64,000 nucleotides of DNA from Colius striatus. Its lineage: Eukaryota; Chordata; Aves; Coliiformes; Coliidae. The notes beneath the pieces were generated by a model, which saw only the letters and a list, made by a program, of their open reading frames with translations, ran no database searches and was not told where the DNA came from. The stretch spans positions 79,242,367 to 79,306,366 of the forward strand of contig NC_084760.1 of NCBI RefSeq assembly GCF_028858725.1, given 5' to 3'. This document shows, in pieces, positions 1 to 12,894 of this stretch (the stretch's first letter is position 1; every line of letters begins with the position of its first letter). Made by a program: the position numbers and the translations under genes.

Positions 1-3000
1 TAAAGTGCTCAAATACTTGTAAAAAAGTGTTATATACAGACTATTAAGAGGCCATCTATCAGTATTAATTTCAGAATAGTATAAAGAACCTTTTCTACCA
101 TAAAAAAAAAAAAAAGCTGCCTGCATGTAGGAGAACAGGTCAAACACTTATTTTGCTAAGTACAAATAAAGCCAGTGTGTGGCTCCTGAAGGAGAACACA
201 AAGTAAACCCAGAAGCTGAAGGTCAGGGTTTAAAGGACTTGCTTTTCATTTAAGTTTTAGCAGCCTTGAAAGTAGAAATTCTCCCCCATCTCACTCCATT
301 ACCTCCTCCACAGATCAGGTCTTTCGTAGCATTCCAATTTCACATCTGTAATGGACAAACTGCATCAAATGGCATTTAGCAGCCGAGAATTAAGAGATGC
401 ATCAAATAACTATGAAGATTTCCAGCATCTGGAGGAAGTGAAACTTGTTCCTAAATAAACTAGCAGCTCCTTCAGTTTGACCAGTAAAATTCCTTCCACT
501 TCCACTGGTATTTAAAGAAAACCTCTCTGGGAATGCTGCAACTTACAAGAGAACTTGCACAAGACTTCTGCGGTTTTCTGCGCTAATAGAACTTTTAAAA
601 AACCCAACAAATATTAAGTGTCATGAAAATGAGTTTGCTAACATCACTTTAGGCAGCAAAAACTACACATGATGTCACTCTTTGAAAAAACAGGTTTAGT
701 TTGTATTGCTCATAACAATTCTGTAGACAGAAATTAAGTGCACAGCATTATGGAATTGTTACAATGTTCCAGCATAAGGAATTCTACTGAAGTGGGAAAT
801 AAAGTGAAGAAAAGAAAAAACACCTTTACAGAAACAAGAGGATCTGATGCCAGGAGAGAGGCAGCCATCCCGAGGGCACAACAAACACCTGTGTAGGTGC
901 AATTGCACTGACTGTCCTTTCACTCCAGGCAGATGTAAGAGCAGTTCTGTACCTCACTGGAGCATTGCTCAGTATCTATCGCTTGGCTTGCAAAAGCATT
1001 GATTAAACTCGCTTCCAAACTTACTAATAGTGTTAGGACTCTACTTGTCTACAATAAGCCTGATTGAATCCTTGCCAACAGTCTAAACATGAGCATCCTG
1101 GACAAGTCCAATGCTGAGATGGCCTGACTGCAAGTTTTCTAGCCATACAGTGCTCAACACCTTACTACCCACCATGTAACAAGGGCAGCAGCAGCAACAC
1201 TGATCAGACCAATAAAAACTTGTATTAATTCTCACACTTGGCAGAATTGCCATTTTGGCAGCTAATCTGTGTCCAGCCTTGCCCTAGTGAGCCTCAAAGG
1301 CCTGCTCTGACCTCAGCATAGGCCACACTTTGGCATAAAGACCATTTCCTGTTGGAAACAGGACAAGGTCTCTTATGCTCTGAGACTACCTGGCCACCAG
1401 CCTGCAGCTGCTGAGCTCTGTCATTATCTTTGCTTTTAAAGCACTCTGGACAACCACAATGCTGCACAAAACACACCCATTTATTTAGCCAAATTACATT
1501 AGCTCTGCCTATTACACTGGTGCAGCCAAACTGACATTTTTATTGATCCAGGTAGCCTGTTCTGTGTCCCCTCTTCATTATTTTCCATTTGTCCAATTAA
1601 CATAAGAGGAGAGAAGAAAAACAGGCTCTGACAGGACCTTGAGTCAGCCAGAGTATTCATGTGGAACTGCTCCCCACCTTTTCTTTCAACAAAGTACACC
1701 AAGAAGCTCCCAATGTCTAAAGTAGGGTATATTCTAGTTTATTAGGCTTCAAAATAAGCCCTATCTTCAAAGAGATAAAAAATGGAGATGTGTTTGGTAA
1801 GGCAGTCAATAAAAGAGTTTCAAACCAAATCCTTCCTGCCTCATCACTCTGTACTCATGGGAAAGGGAGAGAGACTCCATGTCTCCTGCTGAAGGTTTCC
1901 TACCCATGTTGCTGCTCTTCTTTCTCTTGAGAAAGTTTTCCTAACTGAGAATGGCTATTTTTTCCTGAGAGAAGGTGCAAGTACTTCCACAGTATTTCAC
2001 CTGAGTGCAGCAGCCACAGGAGAAACCAGTAGCTCTTCCTCACTGCCATGACACACAGCATTTGGAACAAACTGAACAAACCAAGCAGTTATACTCTTTG
2101 CTGTGTAAGCCCTCAATCTGGTACTTCTTGCATCTACTAAAAAAATGAAACACAAGAACTGTTCAAGCCCAGCTCAACTGAAGTGCCCAAAATCTGCATG
2201 ACTACAGTAAGCCTAAGATAATTTCCTGCAGCCAAGGATGTCTAAAAGTCATTTAACATGAATAGAAGATGCAGGAACAATGAGCTGGCTAAACTGAATT
2301 CAGTGTTAAACCCTGATATATGTTATCAGATTTGATACGCAACATAAAAATAAGCCATGAAGAGCTGCAAAGACAACATTCTTCATCCGTTTTCAAAGAA
2401 GAAACCAAGCAGAAGGCAGCTGCCAGTAAGGTAGCATTTGTTTTAGTCACACATCATCTTCTATAACCTCCATTTCTTGATGTCAACAAATGACAGTAAT
2501 AGAGAAACCGTGATAACAGCAGATCTCCATGAGCCCAGAGATAACACTGGGTCTCGAGTGATGGACAGTTGAGTACTGTGTGCCAGATGGCCTTAAAACC
2601 TATGCAGTGGCTCAGCTCATTCTGACTGGCTTCTCTTTACTCTAGAATGTAAATGGTACGTGTTTGCTATGCTGCTCAGGAATCAGAAGGAGATGGTTTG
2701 TATAACAGCTCTGTTTGTTTTGTTTTTAAATGAGATGTGTGAACCTGCAATCCAAATGTTTTAAAAAGCTCTCCCTTTTTACAGCTTCCTTTCCTGGCTG
2801 CCAACACATTTTGTGTTTACAAGCTTTGAGAATTTTCATGATTGTTTGATGCAACAGCTTCAAAAGCAATTGTGGGGTTGTTTGATGTTTATAGATATAT
2901 TCAATTAGTTAGCATGGGGATGGCTTCAGTTCCTAATTGGTTCCAATTCTGTCTTCTCCAATACATTTTGACTGGGATCAGAATACCAGAAAGAGTCAAC

Positions 3001-6000
3001 CTGCACAAGCCAATTGATGTCAGATGCTGAATCCAGCAAATGAAACATTGAGAAGTGCCTTCTGAATAGTGACAATAGATTTTGTTTGTTTCTTTATTAC
3101 AGTAATGTAGCACTCTTCTATCTCTCTCATCTCCCCACCATCCAAATAGGACATCTGAAATGGTGTATTTTGGCCAGGTTCTTTTCTCTCCTTTGGAATC
3201 ATTTCAGTGACTTTATTTTACCTATTGGGTGCCTGTTTTACCCAGAAGGTTTCCTATTCAAAGGCATGATAGGTTACAACGGTTAATCTTGGGCCCCCAC
3301 CCTCTGTCACTCAAGCAATTTTGTCATTCTAGGTGCAGGTGGGAAATCAGTGTAATTAGTACATATTTCTCAGTGGTAGCTGAACCATCCTACCTTATAT
3401 ATGCCCCTTTTCCTCCTTGTTCCTAGTGCATAGCAGCATCTTAACTTCAGCAGTATAAGTCAATTAACGGTGAGAGGAAAAGAAGCAGTGCCTGTTGTAT
3501 GTAAGAAGGGGACAGCAAGTACTGCATAGATTAGGTGCCTCATTCCATTCTTTTTCGCCTTAGATTTTAAAAGGAAGAGAAAACTCTAAAGTATCAGAAG
3601 TATTTGCCACGAGTCTCACAGTCATACCACAGTCTATATGCGGCAAAGGCTTATTAGAAATCCCATGCAAAGCCTAGGTGCCCAGCAATTCCAGATCAGA
3701 GATCTGAAATGCTTCACGTGGCATTTAGAATGCCACAAGCATCAGAGATATGCCCTTTGGAGATGATACGAGGCATCAACACATCTCATTATCCTTTACA
3801 CTAGAAAAATCCAAATGCTCGCTCCACTACTGAAATTGTACTGCTAGACCTAGCTCCAAAGGGCGCAACTGCAAAGAATTTGTTCTTACAGAAACAAAAC
3901 CTTGAATGTGAAGAGCACTTTGCTTCTACATTGAAGTAAACAAAGCCCAACCCTTTTCACACAGAAAAACCACCAAATGCGTGGGTTAAACGCTGGTTAA
4001 TCAGTATCCCTCTGAGCGCACTGGCAACACTACACATTCATTTGGCATGAAAATAAAAACAATCACGTTCAAATGAAATTGCTGTCTCCATCCAGAATAG
4101 AACTGCAAGTGATTGAGTTTCCATGGTGTACAGTGAGTTACAGCTTGTCCACTGAGCAGCAGTAGCCAAGGCCACATATGCCCTTAACCCATTGCAAATG
4201 CAAAGTAAAACCACTTAAACCTGATTTGAGCTAGAATCTTGTTCTAAGTTACCATTTATCACCAGCCCTCTGGTAACGCTTCACATACAATCTCCTCCTC
4301 TTGCAAACATAATCCTTCACACACAGCATCTCAAACATTTGTTATCGTGTGAACGTAGATTTAGGGAGGCAGCACCGAAGTTGTTTACATGGAAATTTGA
4401 ACAGGCCATGCAGAATAAGACTCTCGGTGCCTTGGGAAGTTTTCAACTGCAGCATAAACCAGAGGCAATTTCCATGTCATGCATGAATGATGGCACTTAC
4501 AGAAGGACAACATCCCATGTTATCACACCGAGGTGTTGTCTGCCCTTGAAGAGAGCGGAGTGCTAGCTACTCCATCAAAAAAACAGCACTCCTTGCGGTA
4601 TGTGATACCCCCTTAGCATTCTCCCATCCAAGAACTGACCAAGCTTGAACCTGCATTACACCTCACGGAAGTTAGCAGAATCAAAGCCTGTGGCAGTCTG
4701 CCAGCAAGCCAAGTAAAATACTACTCGGATCTACACAGTCAGAGTGTCTTTTTTCCAGCCTTGGCTGATTGCCTCCACTCCAGTGATATCTTCAAAAGGA
4801 CCAATAGCTGCAAGATATTGAACCGATTACAACAAACTAGTGTTAAATGGCCATGAAATCCCACTCCGTCAGAATGAGACACAGCTATTATAACCCAGCA
4901 GGGAGATGTGAACTGGAATGGACAAACAGGACATGCAAAAGGAAAACAGCATCCGCTGATGTCAAAGGGCAGTCACCCTAAGTGTCACCTCTCTTTCCCT
5001 TCACTTGTGCAAGTCTCAGCCAGATCCAATAGCATCCACTAGCGAGGATGAGAATGAACCAAGAACCACTGTTTCTAAGTCAGCCTGGGCTGTTACATTC
5101 AAGGCACAACCCTGTGTTGATATTGTGTCCATTATCCTTGGGTTGGAAACATCTCCCTAGACCACAAAGCCTCTGGGACCCTAGATTAAAACCAGGGATA
5201 ACATGGCAGAAAAGAAAGAATGCAGACTTCGCAAGAAGAATTGCTTAAACACAAATCTTTATTTGGTACATGCAGAGAATCACAGACCGCAGCTCTTTGG
5301 GGTCAGCCACATAAACCCGCTGACGATGCTGAGGAAGCGCATGAAGAGTTAAACCTGCACAAAGATTTTAGCAGGTATAAGTTCTGCTCAACTCACAGGC
5401 TGCAGCCACTGACACCTGCTATCCATGGCCACTCGACTGACAGCTCTGTTAGGGCAAAGTGGCTGGCCACCGTTTTCCTCAGCCCATTGGTTCCATTTAC
5501 ATGACTACCACACATAAAGCCACTGTCTTCACAGTTCAATTACCTCTACTTTACAATTTTTTTCCTAATATTGAGGAAAACTTAATTGTTCATCAAGCCA
5601 TGTGTGCTTCAGGGATACCCTTCCTCTCATGCCTTTTAAACATGGAGGCAGCCACACAGCAAAATCCAAAGAACCATTGAAGAAATTCTTTGGGTCTCAT
5701 CTTCATTGCACTGCCCACAATATAGATGACAACGGCTGGACAGATCATGCTGTTCCAGCATTGATCACTTAACAAGTTGCTCCCCCTTTTGCTGCAATGT
5801 TGTGTTCCTCCAGCCTCTTGTACCCCTCTCCTGTTTTTCTATAATTGCTCAAAGGTTTTGGGATGGGGCTTAACTTTTCATTATATACACAGCAGAGTCT
5901 TGAGTCTGATTGGAGCTCTTAGATGCAATGAAACAAATTAATAATAATAGCTGCTGAACAGTGGTAATACTCTCCATTTGTGATGGGCATGCTGGAAAGA

Positions 6001-9000
6001 TTACTTGATGTTTATAAAGCTCTTTGAGACTCTTGGATGAAAGTCAAGCTAGTGATGCACAGGATTTATTATTCTATTCAGCACCTCAGTATCCAAGGCT
6101 AGCATCTATTCTAGTTGAAAAAGATTTTTACTGTATTGTAAAATGGAAACAAAATGAAATATATACAGTGCATGGTGCTTTATATGTAAGGCAAAAGCAG
6201 CACAGAAACAGAATTTCATTATTGAAATGGATGTAGTCAAAGCTGCTACACACAGTAGGTAAAAGACCAGATTCAGTGACCCCTTATTCTGTTTAATCAA
6301 AACTGTTAGTGTATGGTTTTCCAAAGGCCAAAGAAAATTTCAGGGGGTTTTTCCCCCCCTTTTATTCTTTTATCAGATATGTCACCGGTTTGCAATAAAA
6401 CCTTTGTAGTTGCTTATGATGTGAATCTCAAGCAGCCTTGACCAGCAATGAAATGAAAATAAAGTGGATGTACTTTCAACAAACAAGACCACAGTTCTTC
6501 TGTAATACTCTGTGCATTTAACCACCAGATCATAACCCATTCAAAGAGGCGGCACTCCCTCATCCCCATCCCAAGTTTCCACTCATTTCACAGCATCTCC
6601 CCACTACTCTATTTAGACATGAGCCCCTAGTAAGTTCTCCCCTCCTGCAGTTCTGCACTTGCTGAGCACAGAGGGTAGACGATGCTGCTGTTTTAATAGT
6701 GCTAGTTATGCTATATGTGGCCTTGCTGTTTCTAGGAATAGACATGCTCAGACATCAATTAACATCTAATTGCGGGAAATAATCTTGTTCCTCTGCTTCA
6801 GATGCTATAGAGATAAAACCAAGACCCTTTGCAGCTCTATTTTTAATTTAGTGGAATTACAGTTTTTTCATCCAATGAAAAATAATTGTGACATGCTGTC
6901 CAGAGAATGTACAGTTCAGGGATCAGGATGTTTACGGAGAAGCGGAACAAGGAGGAAGAGATCGTAACGTTATGCCAAAGCAAAAGCACTCTTGTTACTG
7001 CAAGTCTTTCTTCTCTCCTTCACACCTTCTCACCAGTATTTCTCTTCACACCTTCTTGCTTGAGTGAGCCTCACAGGGATAGAGAGGATTATGAGTGACT
7101 TGGGAAAGAGCAGAATTTACCACCTCAGCAGATAATCCCTAATTCTCCTGCTCAGCCTGTGCACAGGGGAAAAAACAAATGTAGAAAGAAGAGAAATCAA
7201 GGAAGCGGAGGAAAAGGATTTAAAACCAACCACCACCAAAAAAATATCAAGCAAAATATTTTTGCAGCACTCCTTTAAAGCAGTCATCCATCTTCTTTAT
7301 TACCTGCTGAAGAGAGAAATTGCAGGCCACAGACAGGGCTTTGTACTGCATTTTGCAAATCTTTGTACTCAGTTAAGCCAAGCAGTGTTTGGCAGACGGC
7401 TCCCAATCTTAAGATACTGCCCCACTTTCCTAGGTACATGAGCAAGGAGGACTTGGGCTTGGCCCAGTGAAGTGAGGGTGGAAATAGGCTGGATTATTTG
7501 GCCAAAAAAAAGAGAATCTTGTATGATGAGAACAAACCTGCAAGAGATGGAAAAAAAAACCCCAAACAACTAAACAACCCACCAATCAGAAAGGTATGTG
7601 AGCTTGACTGTCTAAAAGAGCTGTGTGAGATAACTCACTCACAAGACTATACTCTGGGGATGGGTCACAATACCCTATATTAAACTTCAAGCAGCTGAAA
7701 CAAGCATTGTGTCCACTTACAATGCAGACGAGTGATCTATATTTCTTACTGTATGAAAAGGGACTTTGATGGCTCCTCCCGTTTTCAGGAGAAACTGACC
7801 CACTCCTTCCTCAGTCCTAGGTTAAACTGGCAAAATCCAAGGAATTTCAAGGGCAGTTGGCATGATGTGTAGCTTCATTTTTACTGCTCATGCAAGCCTA
7901 GTTATTCTCCTGTATTCTCAGCAGCAGCGGCAAGATCAGAGCTCATCTCACCTAAGGTCATCACCCCTTTATTTCCTTTTTCTGACACTTGCCAAATACA
8001 GCATGTCTAGTGATGTGGAGCTATGAATACTACTGGATCCCTCCTTTTACTTCCTTCTGCTGAAGGAGGATGTGCAATGTTCACACTTCAATGCCTTTAT
8101 AACATCCCAAGGTCTTTCCAGAACTACAGCTTAAAGGCAAAAATGCATGTGTGCAGATATCTGACACCTTTACTGCAGGTCACTCCCTGTGTGAGGAGTC
8201 GGTTTGGAGTAGATGGACATCAGCCAGCCCTGCACCCATAGAAATTTCAGACTTTACCAAGAAATAAGAAGGGTAGTAGAGAAGCACTACAATTCTATCT
8301 TCTCTCATAGGCTTTTCAAATCATACTTTCTTACTTTAAAAAATAAAATGGAAAAAAAATGGTTCCCAGAGCTTTGGTGACCAGACCCATCTTCCTCACA
8401 TTGTACTGTAGGCTTAAACGTAACAAATGTTGGTGGAGACTTGCCATATCACATATGATTCAAGAAACTCCCAGTTCCTGTTGAAGGAGAAGGTGCTCAA
8501 AACTGAGACTCAGTTTGGTTATACTTTCCTGGGAATAGGTCAAATTTACACATGCTTATGTGTGAGTGAAAGGCAGAAACCGGCTGTTTGTGCAATCTGC
8601 AGTGAGATAGGAAAACCAAGCCCATTTATTCAATGCACATCATTAGTTACTTAATTTACATTCCTACCAAGCAGCAATAAACATCCTTCTGCTGCTTCCC
8701 ATTCCCCTGCCTCCAGCCTTTCCCATTAGGAACTCAGCTGGAGGCAAGGAAGGAGTGGGAGAGGAGGGAAACAGAAAACCTAATTCCGTAAACCAATTCC
8801 TAGTTCTCAAAATACCGATACATAATTCTGCCAATGTGTCAACCCTAACTTACAACCTCTGTGCCCCCTGCAGTCCTTATTCATTGCTGACAGTAGAGCT
8901 CCAAACGACCAGCACCACATCTCAACAACAATTTGACTTGCTTGTCACTTCTCCTACTACTTTATTTCAGGAGTTTCCCCCTGCCCCTTATAATTGCATC

Positions 9001-9276
9001 CTCTCAAATCACTCCTTACCAACAATACACACCATTATGGTCCAGTACTTTTTCTGAAGCAAGTAAGAGAGCTGAAAGAAACCATTCCATACTGCTTCAT
9101 CCTATTTTACAGTAAACATGCTTTCCTTAGGAGACTGAGATTGCAATAAAACAAAAACATTACCAAAAGCCAAACCCTCCCAGAGCAAAGGTCTTAATTG
9201 TCTGACCAGGTGAAACCCCCACAAAATACATAAAGCAAGGACCACTGTAATTTGATGGCAATTGTCTCATTTGTAG
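1..9276. other. non-coding stretch, no gene recognised
   Basis: This stretch is AT-rich, and stops interrupt all six frames. The longest open frames, such as 5220-5504 (+), have no recognisable domain and no convincing splice borders. It contains an A14 tract at 102-115 and shorter A runs near 7504 and 8350. I saw no CR1 tail, tRNA-like box or CpG cluster. It lies on the far side of the CpG island from BTBD9, and I cannot tell whether it is intergenic or intronic. Confidence 0.6.
102..115. repeat. A14 homopolymer
   Basis: This is an uninterrupted run of 14 A. There is no recognisable retrotransposed body immediately 5' of it, so it is not clearly a poly(A) tail. Confidence 0.9.
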
Positions 9277-9396
9277 ATTACATGGAATTCTCTCATGAGA
9301 AAAAAACTTGCTACGACCTTGGAAATATATCCTATGATATGGAAGGAAATAAAGAATATAGAATTAAAACTCTCAGATGAAGAAAGTAACTTCAAG
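9277..9396 (+). other. candidate unassigned exon (120 bp)
   Basis: The segment sits between a good acceptor (pyrimidine-rich stretch ending TTTGTAG at 9276) and a good donor (AAG then GTAAGC at 9397). It is 120 bp, a multiple of three, and one frame is fully open for 40 codons, ending SDEESNFK. A second frame is also largely open and reads EFSHEKKTCYDLGN before a stop. I recognise neither as a known protein. Chance pairs of splice-like sites are common in 64 kb, so this is only a candidate. It could equally be an exon of a non-coding transcript. Confidence 0.22.
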
Positions 9397-9791
9397 GTAA
9401 GCCCTAACCACAGAAACAGTACTTTAAGAAGTAAGCCATGTTACAGCAAAAACATTCTCACATTCAGAGATCTCCTTTCTTTCTTTACAGACCTCAAAGG
9501 CACAGACAGCAACACTCTGACCCAGAAGCAATCAGCTTACGTTTTCACGGTAACAGATAACGCACCTGCACTCAATAGTAACAGTTACAGTTAAAATGGT
9601 GCAAACATGAGAAAACAATGCAAAATGTGAACACAACAGTGGTGTGGGGAACATGCCACAGGCATCGAAGTAACACCGAAGCACATCAGCACTTTACACA
9701 GTATTTGTAAATAACCACTAAGATTTTACTGAATAGGAGATGTGAATGTTTAGATGAAAGATTGCAATATCCCTTTTGTGACTTAAATTGC
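9397..9791. other. non-coding stretch, nothing recognised
   Basis: This is AT-rich sequence between the exon candidate and the LTR. I see no repeat signature, RNA gene or long open frame here beyond the read-through of the candidate exon to 9594. Confidence 0.6.
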
Positions 9792-10873
9792 TGTGGTGGT
9801 TTAGTCCCGGCTGGGTGTCAGCTTCCCGCCAAGCTGCACAGGGGAGAGGGAAATACAACAAGAGGTTCGTGAGTCAAGGTAAATGCAGGGAGATGGTTCC
9901 GCAATTAGAGTCACAGTCAAAAGAGATTGAAGTTTGAGAGAAATGGTTTGACTTATTAGTAAACAATCAGAACAGAGCAGGGAAATGAGAAATAAAACCA
10001 AATCTTAAAACACCTCCTCCCACCTCTCCATCTTCCCAGGACTCTGCTTCCTTCCCCTCTCCAGTGGCACAGGGGATGGGGATTGCAGTCAGTTCTTTAC
10101 AAATGGACTTTGCTGCTGCTTCTTCTCAGGGGGAGGCCTCCTCACACTCCCCACTGCTACACTGTGGGGTGCCTCCCACAGGAGACAGTCCATCACAGAC
10201 TTCTCCAGTGTGGGTCCTTCTCATAGGCTACAGCTTCTCATAAACTGCTCCAGCATGGGGCCTCCCACAGGGGCAGCTCCTCACACCCTGCCCCAACATG
10301 GGTCATCCATTGGGAGAACAGTCCTTCAGGTACCGACTGCTCCATCTTGAGTCCCTCACAATTCCTGACAGCAAACCTGCTCTGGTGTGGGCTCCTCTCT
10401 CCCCATGAGCTCCCAGGTCCTACCAGGAACTTGCTCCAGGGTGAGCTTCCCATGGAGTCACAGCCTCCTTCAGGCACCCACCCGTTCCAACGTGGGATCC
10501 TCCATGGGGTGCAAGTGGATCGCTGCTCCCCAGAGGCCTCCCTGGACTGCAGGGGCACAGCTGCCTCACCATGGTCCTCGTCACAGGGCAGTCTCTCTTC
10601 CAGTGAGATTCCACCTGCTCCCCTTCCTTTTCTACTGACCTTGGTGCCCACAGAGATGTTTTCACATTCTCACTCCCTGCTGCTGTTTAGCAACAGCACA
10701 GCAACTTCTTCCCCGTCTCCAATATGTTAATCGGAGGCATTACCTCAGTCACTAATTGGCCAGGCCTGGGTCAGCTGTGGGTCCGTCTTAGAATTGACTG
10801 GCATTAGCCCATCAGCTACAGGGGAAGCTTCTGGCAGATCTTTGTTTAAAGATCTTGGGCCTGGGGAAAATCA
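9792..10873 (-). mobile_element. solo-like LTR of an avian endogenous retrovirus
   Basis: Read on the minus strand, the element begins TGATTTTCCCC near 10873 and ends ACTAAACCACCACA at 9792, giving TG...CA termini. Its GC-richer middle (about 10090-10530) is a run of degenerate units of a few tens of bases built around phrases like CTGCTCCAGCATGGGG and CCTCCCACAGG. The 3' part on the minus strand (GGTTTTATTTCTCATT, then TCTCTCCCCTGTGCAGCT) matches what I recall of bird LTR consensus sequences. No internal gag, pol or env sequence flanks it, so it looks like a solo LTR. I could not see a target-site duplication, so the exact ends are uncertain. The 137-codon open frame inside (10238-10651, minus) follows the repeat units and is not a recognised gene. 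The family assignment rests on memory of avian repeats, not a search. Confidence 0.6.
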
Positions 10874-12859
10874 AACGTAACTTACCTTCCTTCCTCAGTT
10901 TCCCATATAAAGATGACATTAACATTCAAACCCCCTTTGAAGGTACTGTACTACCTTTGTTTGACAAAAACAATGTTAAGTTTATCCATGCTAGTCACTT
11001 CCATCATACTCATTAACTTTACTTCAAGGCATCACAGCTTTATAGAGACACCAAACCTGCCTCATAAATTCCAATTACCTAGTACAAATCATTATTGCTA
11101 TTATTTTATTAACTCTGGCATAATTGTCTGTTGTGCATACAATTATGAAGTTAATATATGTAAATCCCGCTTCAGAAGTTCTTTATCTTTTATCTACATA
11201 CATAGCACATGCCTGCTTACATAAGTTTTTTCATTAGCTTTAAAATCTTCATCCTGAAATTTTTGCTGTGCTTATATACACTGGTGTGACTTACAAATCA
11301 AAGCATGTTTGGGTTTTTTTTTTTTTTTTGTGATATTGCTCGCTTCCAAAACAGCTATTTATCACTCTAAAAAAAAGAAATTAAACAAAAATCATGTTAC
11401 CATTTTAATGTATGCAGAAATATTTACAGGAAACCTTGAAAAAGAAGAACACATCAATACTTCTCTGGTTTGTTTTAAAGAGGAAAACAAAGGCAGTCAC
11501 CTAGTTGGGTGCTAGGCATAATTAACCTATTAAGATCCCAAATTGTCAGCTTTTACTCAGCTGTTGCCTATTGATGGCAATAGTCTGCTTGTTTAGAACA
11601 CCTGAGGACTTAAAACATGCACCTAAGAGAAGACACCGTTTGGGTTTGAGCCTTACTTACTCCAGGCAGTGCTATTAATTGATAACACAACTATGTGTTC
11701 CCTGATGGAAGGATCAGAACTCTGGACTCCCAGGTGATTGAAGTAATTCACGTGGGAGTCAAATTTCCTTTTCCCATGACACAACTTCAGTAACACAAGT
11801 AACAAGTACTCTGCCTCTCTTCTAGAAAGCTACAGGCTTAGAGTATTCCTGGGAGTACAGAAAGATGTTACTTTGAAAGTTGTGAGGTTGCAAAGAAAAC
11901 AATCTCTCTCACATTCTGCATGGTTTCACTGGCAAGGTGTTATATACCAAGGTGACATCTCCATCTCTTCTCCTACAATGAGGATACATTAAGGAAAAAC
12001 TAAAAGCTCCTTTTTCTTTCTAGGCATCCCTGCTCAGTAAAGAACTCCAGATGACATCCCTAAATTAAATACTTGAACTCTAGAGAGAGAGACAGGATAG
12101 ATGATAAACTCTTCCACTCAGAATTTCCTACTGGTTAGCTCTGTTCTGTGATCAAAACACTGTTCTGGAAGTTATTTTGATATACCTTGTTTCTCCTACA
12201 TCTCATCTGAGAATTGTAGGTGAGATTTGATGCAGGTTTTGCATTCAGATCCAGGGACAGGTGATTAAACACCAGAATGCTTTGTTTTTTAAAGCACCAT
12301 ACTTCATTGTGCTGAATTGGTTTTGGTATCTAGCTCTTATAAACTGACATAATAAAGCTGTACTTGCAAAATTAACAAGCATCTGAAGGTGCACACAACA
12401 AGTTGGGTTTTGGGTTTTTTTTGGGGAGTTTGTTTAAAAAAACACAAAAGAGTGGAGGAAAGAAAAAGTGTACAAAACTAAAAAAAAATATCTGTGATAT
12501 CAGACTAAAATCAGAGGTTTCAGGGAAAGCTACAGCAGTTTTACCTGTGCAAGGGTGAGCAGGTCCTGGACAGACCCATCCTATTCTCTGGAGCATGGCA
12601 CAAAGAAGTGAATGCAACCTTGGGAGCCATGATGCATGGCAGCTCCCGGGAATTAGATGGGAAAATATGAAACCATGATTGGAAAACGCAGAGACAACAA
12701 CAGATAAAACCGAAGTGAATTACGGGGCATCTCTTGTAAATAAACATAACAACCATGGAATTACTGTCAAATCATATTATACAAATTGCAGATCGTAAGC
12801 TGTAGCTCTAAGGCAGCTGATTGATTACTCGAAATGAGAAGTAGGAGAAGGACACCTCC
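10874..12859. other. non-coding stretch with T16 tract
   Basis: There is no gene-like reading frame here. A T16 run lies at 11314-11329. The first 40 bases beside the LTR contain, on the minus strand, a consensus-grade splice donor (GGAAG then GTAAGTTAC) with no identified exon. GC content rises only from about 12850 into the CpG island. Confidence 0.55.
11314..11329. repeat. T16 homopolymer
   Basis: This is a run of 16 T following GGG. It is a simple repeat with no recognisable retroposon attached on the minus strand. Confidence 0.9.
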
Positions 12860-12894
12860 AGCATATTAAGCCGCTCCTCGCCCGACAGCTGCAT
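12808..12894 (-). other. candidate small ORF at the island edge (28 aa)
   Basis: Leaving the CpG island on the minus strand, a short frame starts at ATG 12894 and reads MQLSGEERLNMLEV, then a Phe/Ser-rich end, with a TAG stop at 12808. The first half has protein-like composition and GC-ending codons. The frame also stays open upstream of the ATG (ending SLLE) back to a stop. I do not recognise it. It could be an upstream ORF, the start of a coding exon, or chance. Confidence 0.15.

Noticed and set aside
10238..10651. 137-codon minus-strand open frame
   Set aside because: It lies wholly inside the LTR and follows its repeat units; no retroviral or cellular domain is recognisable.
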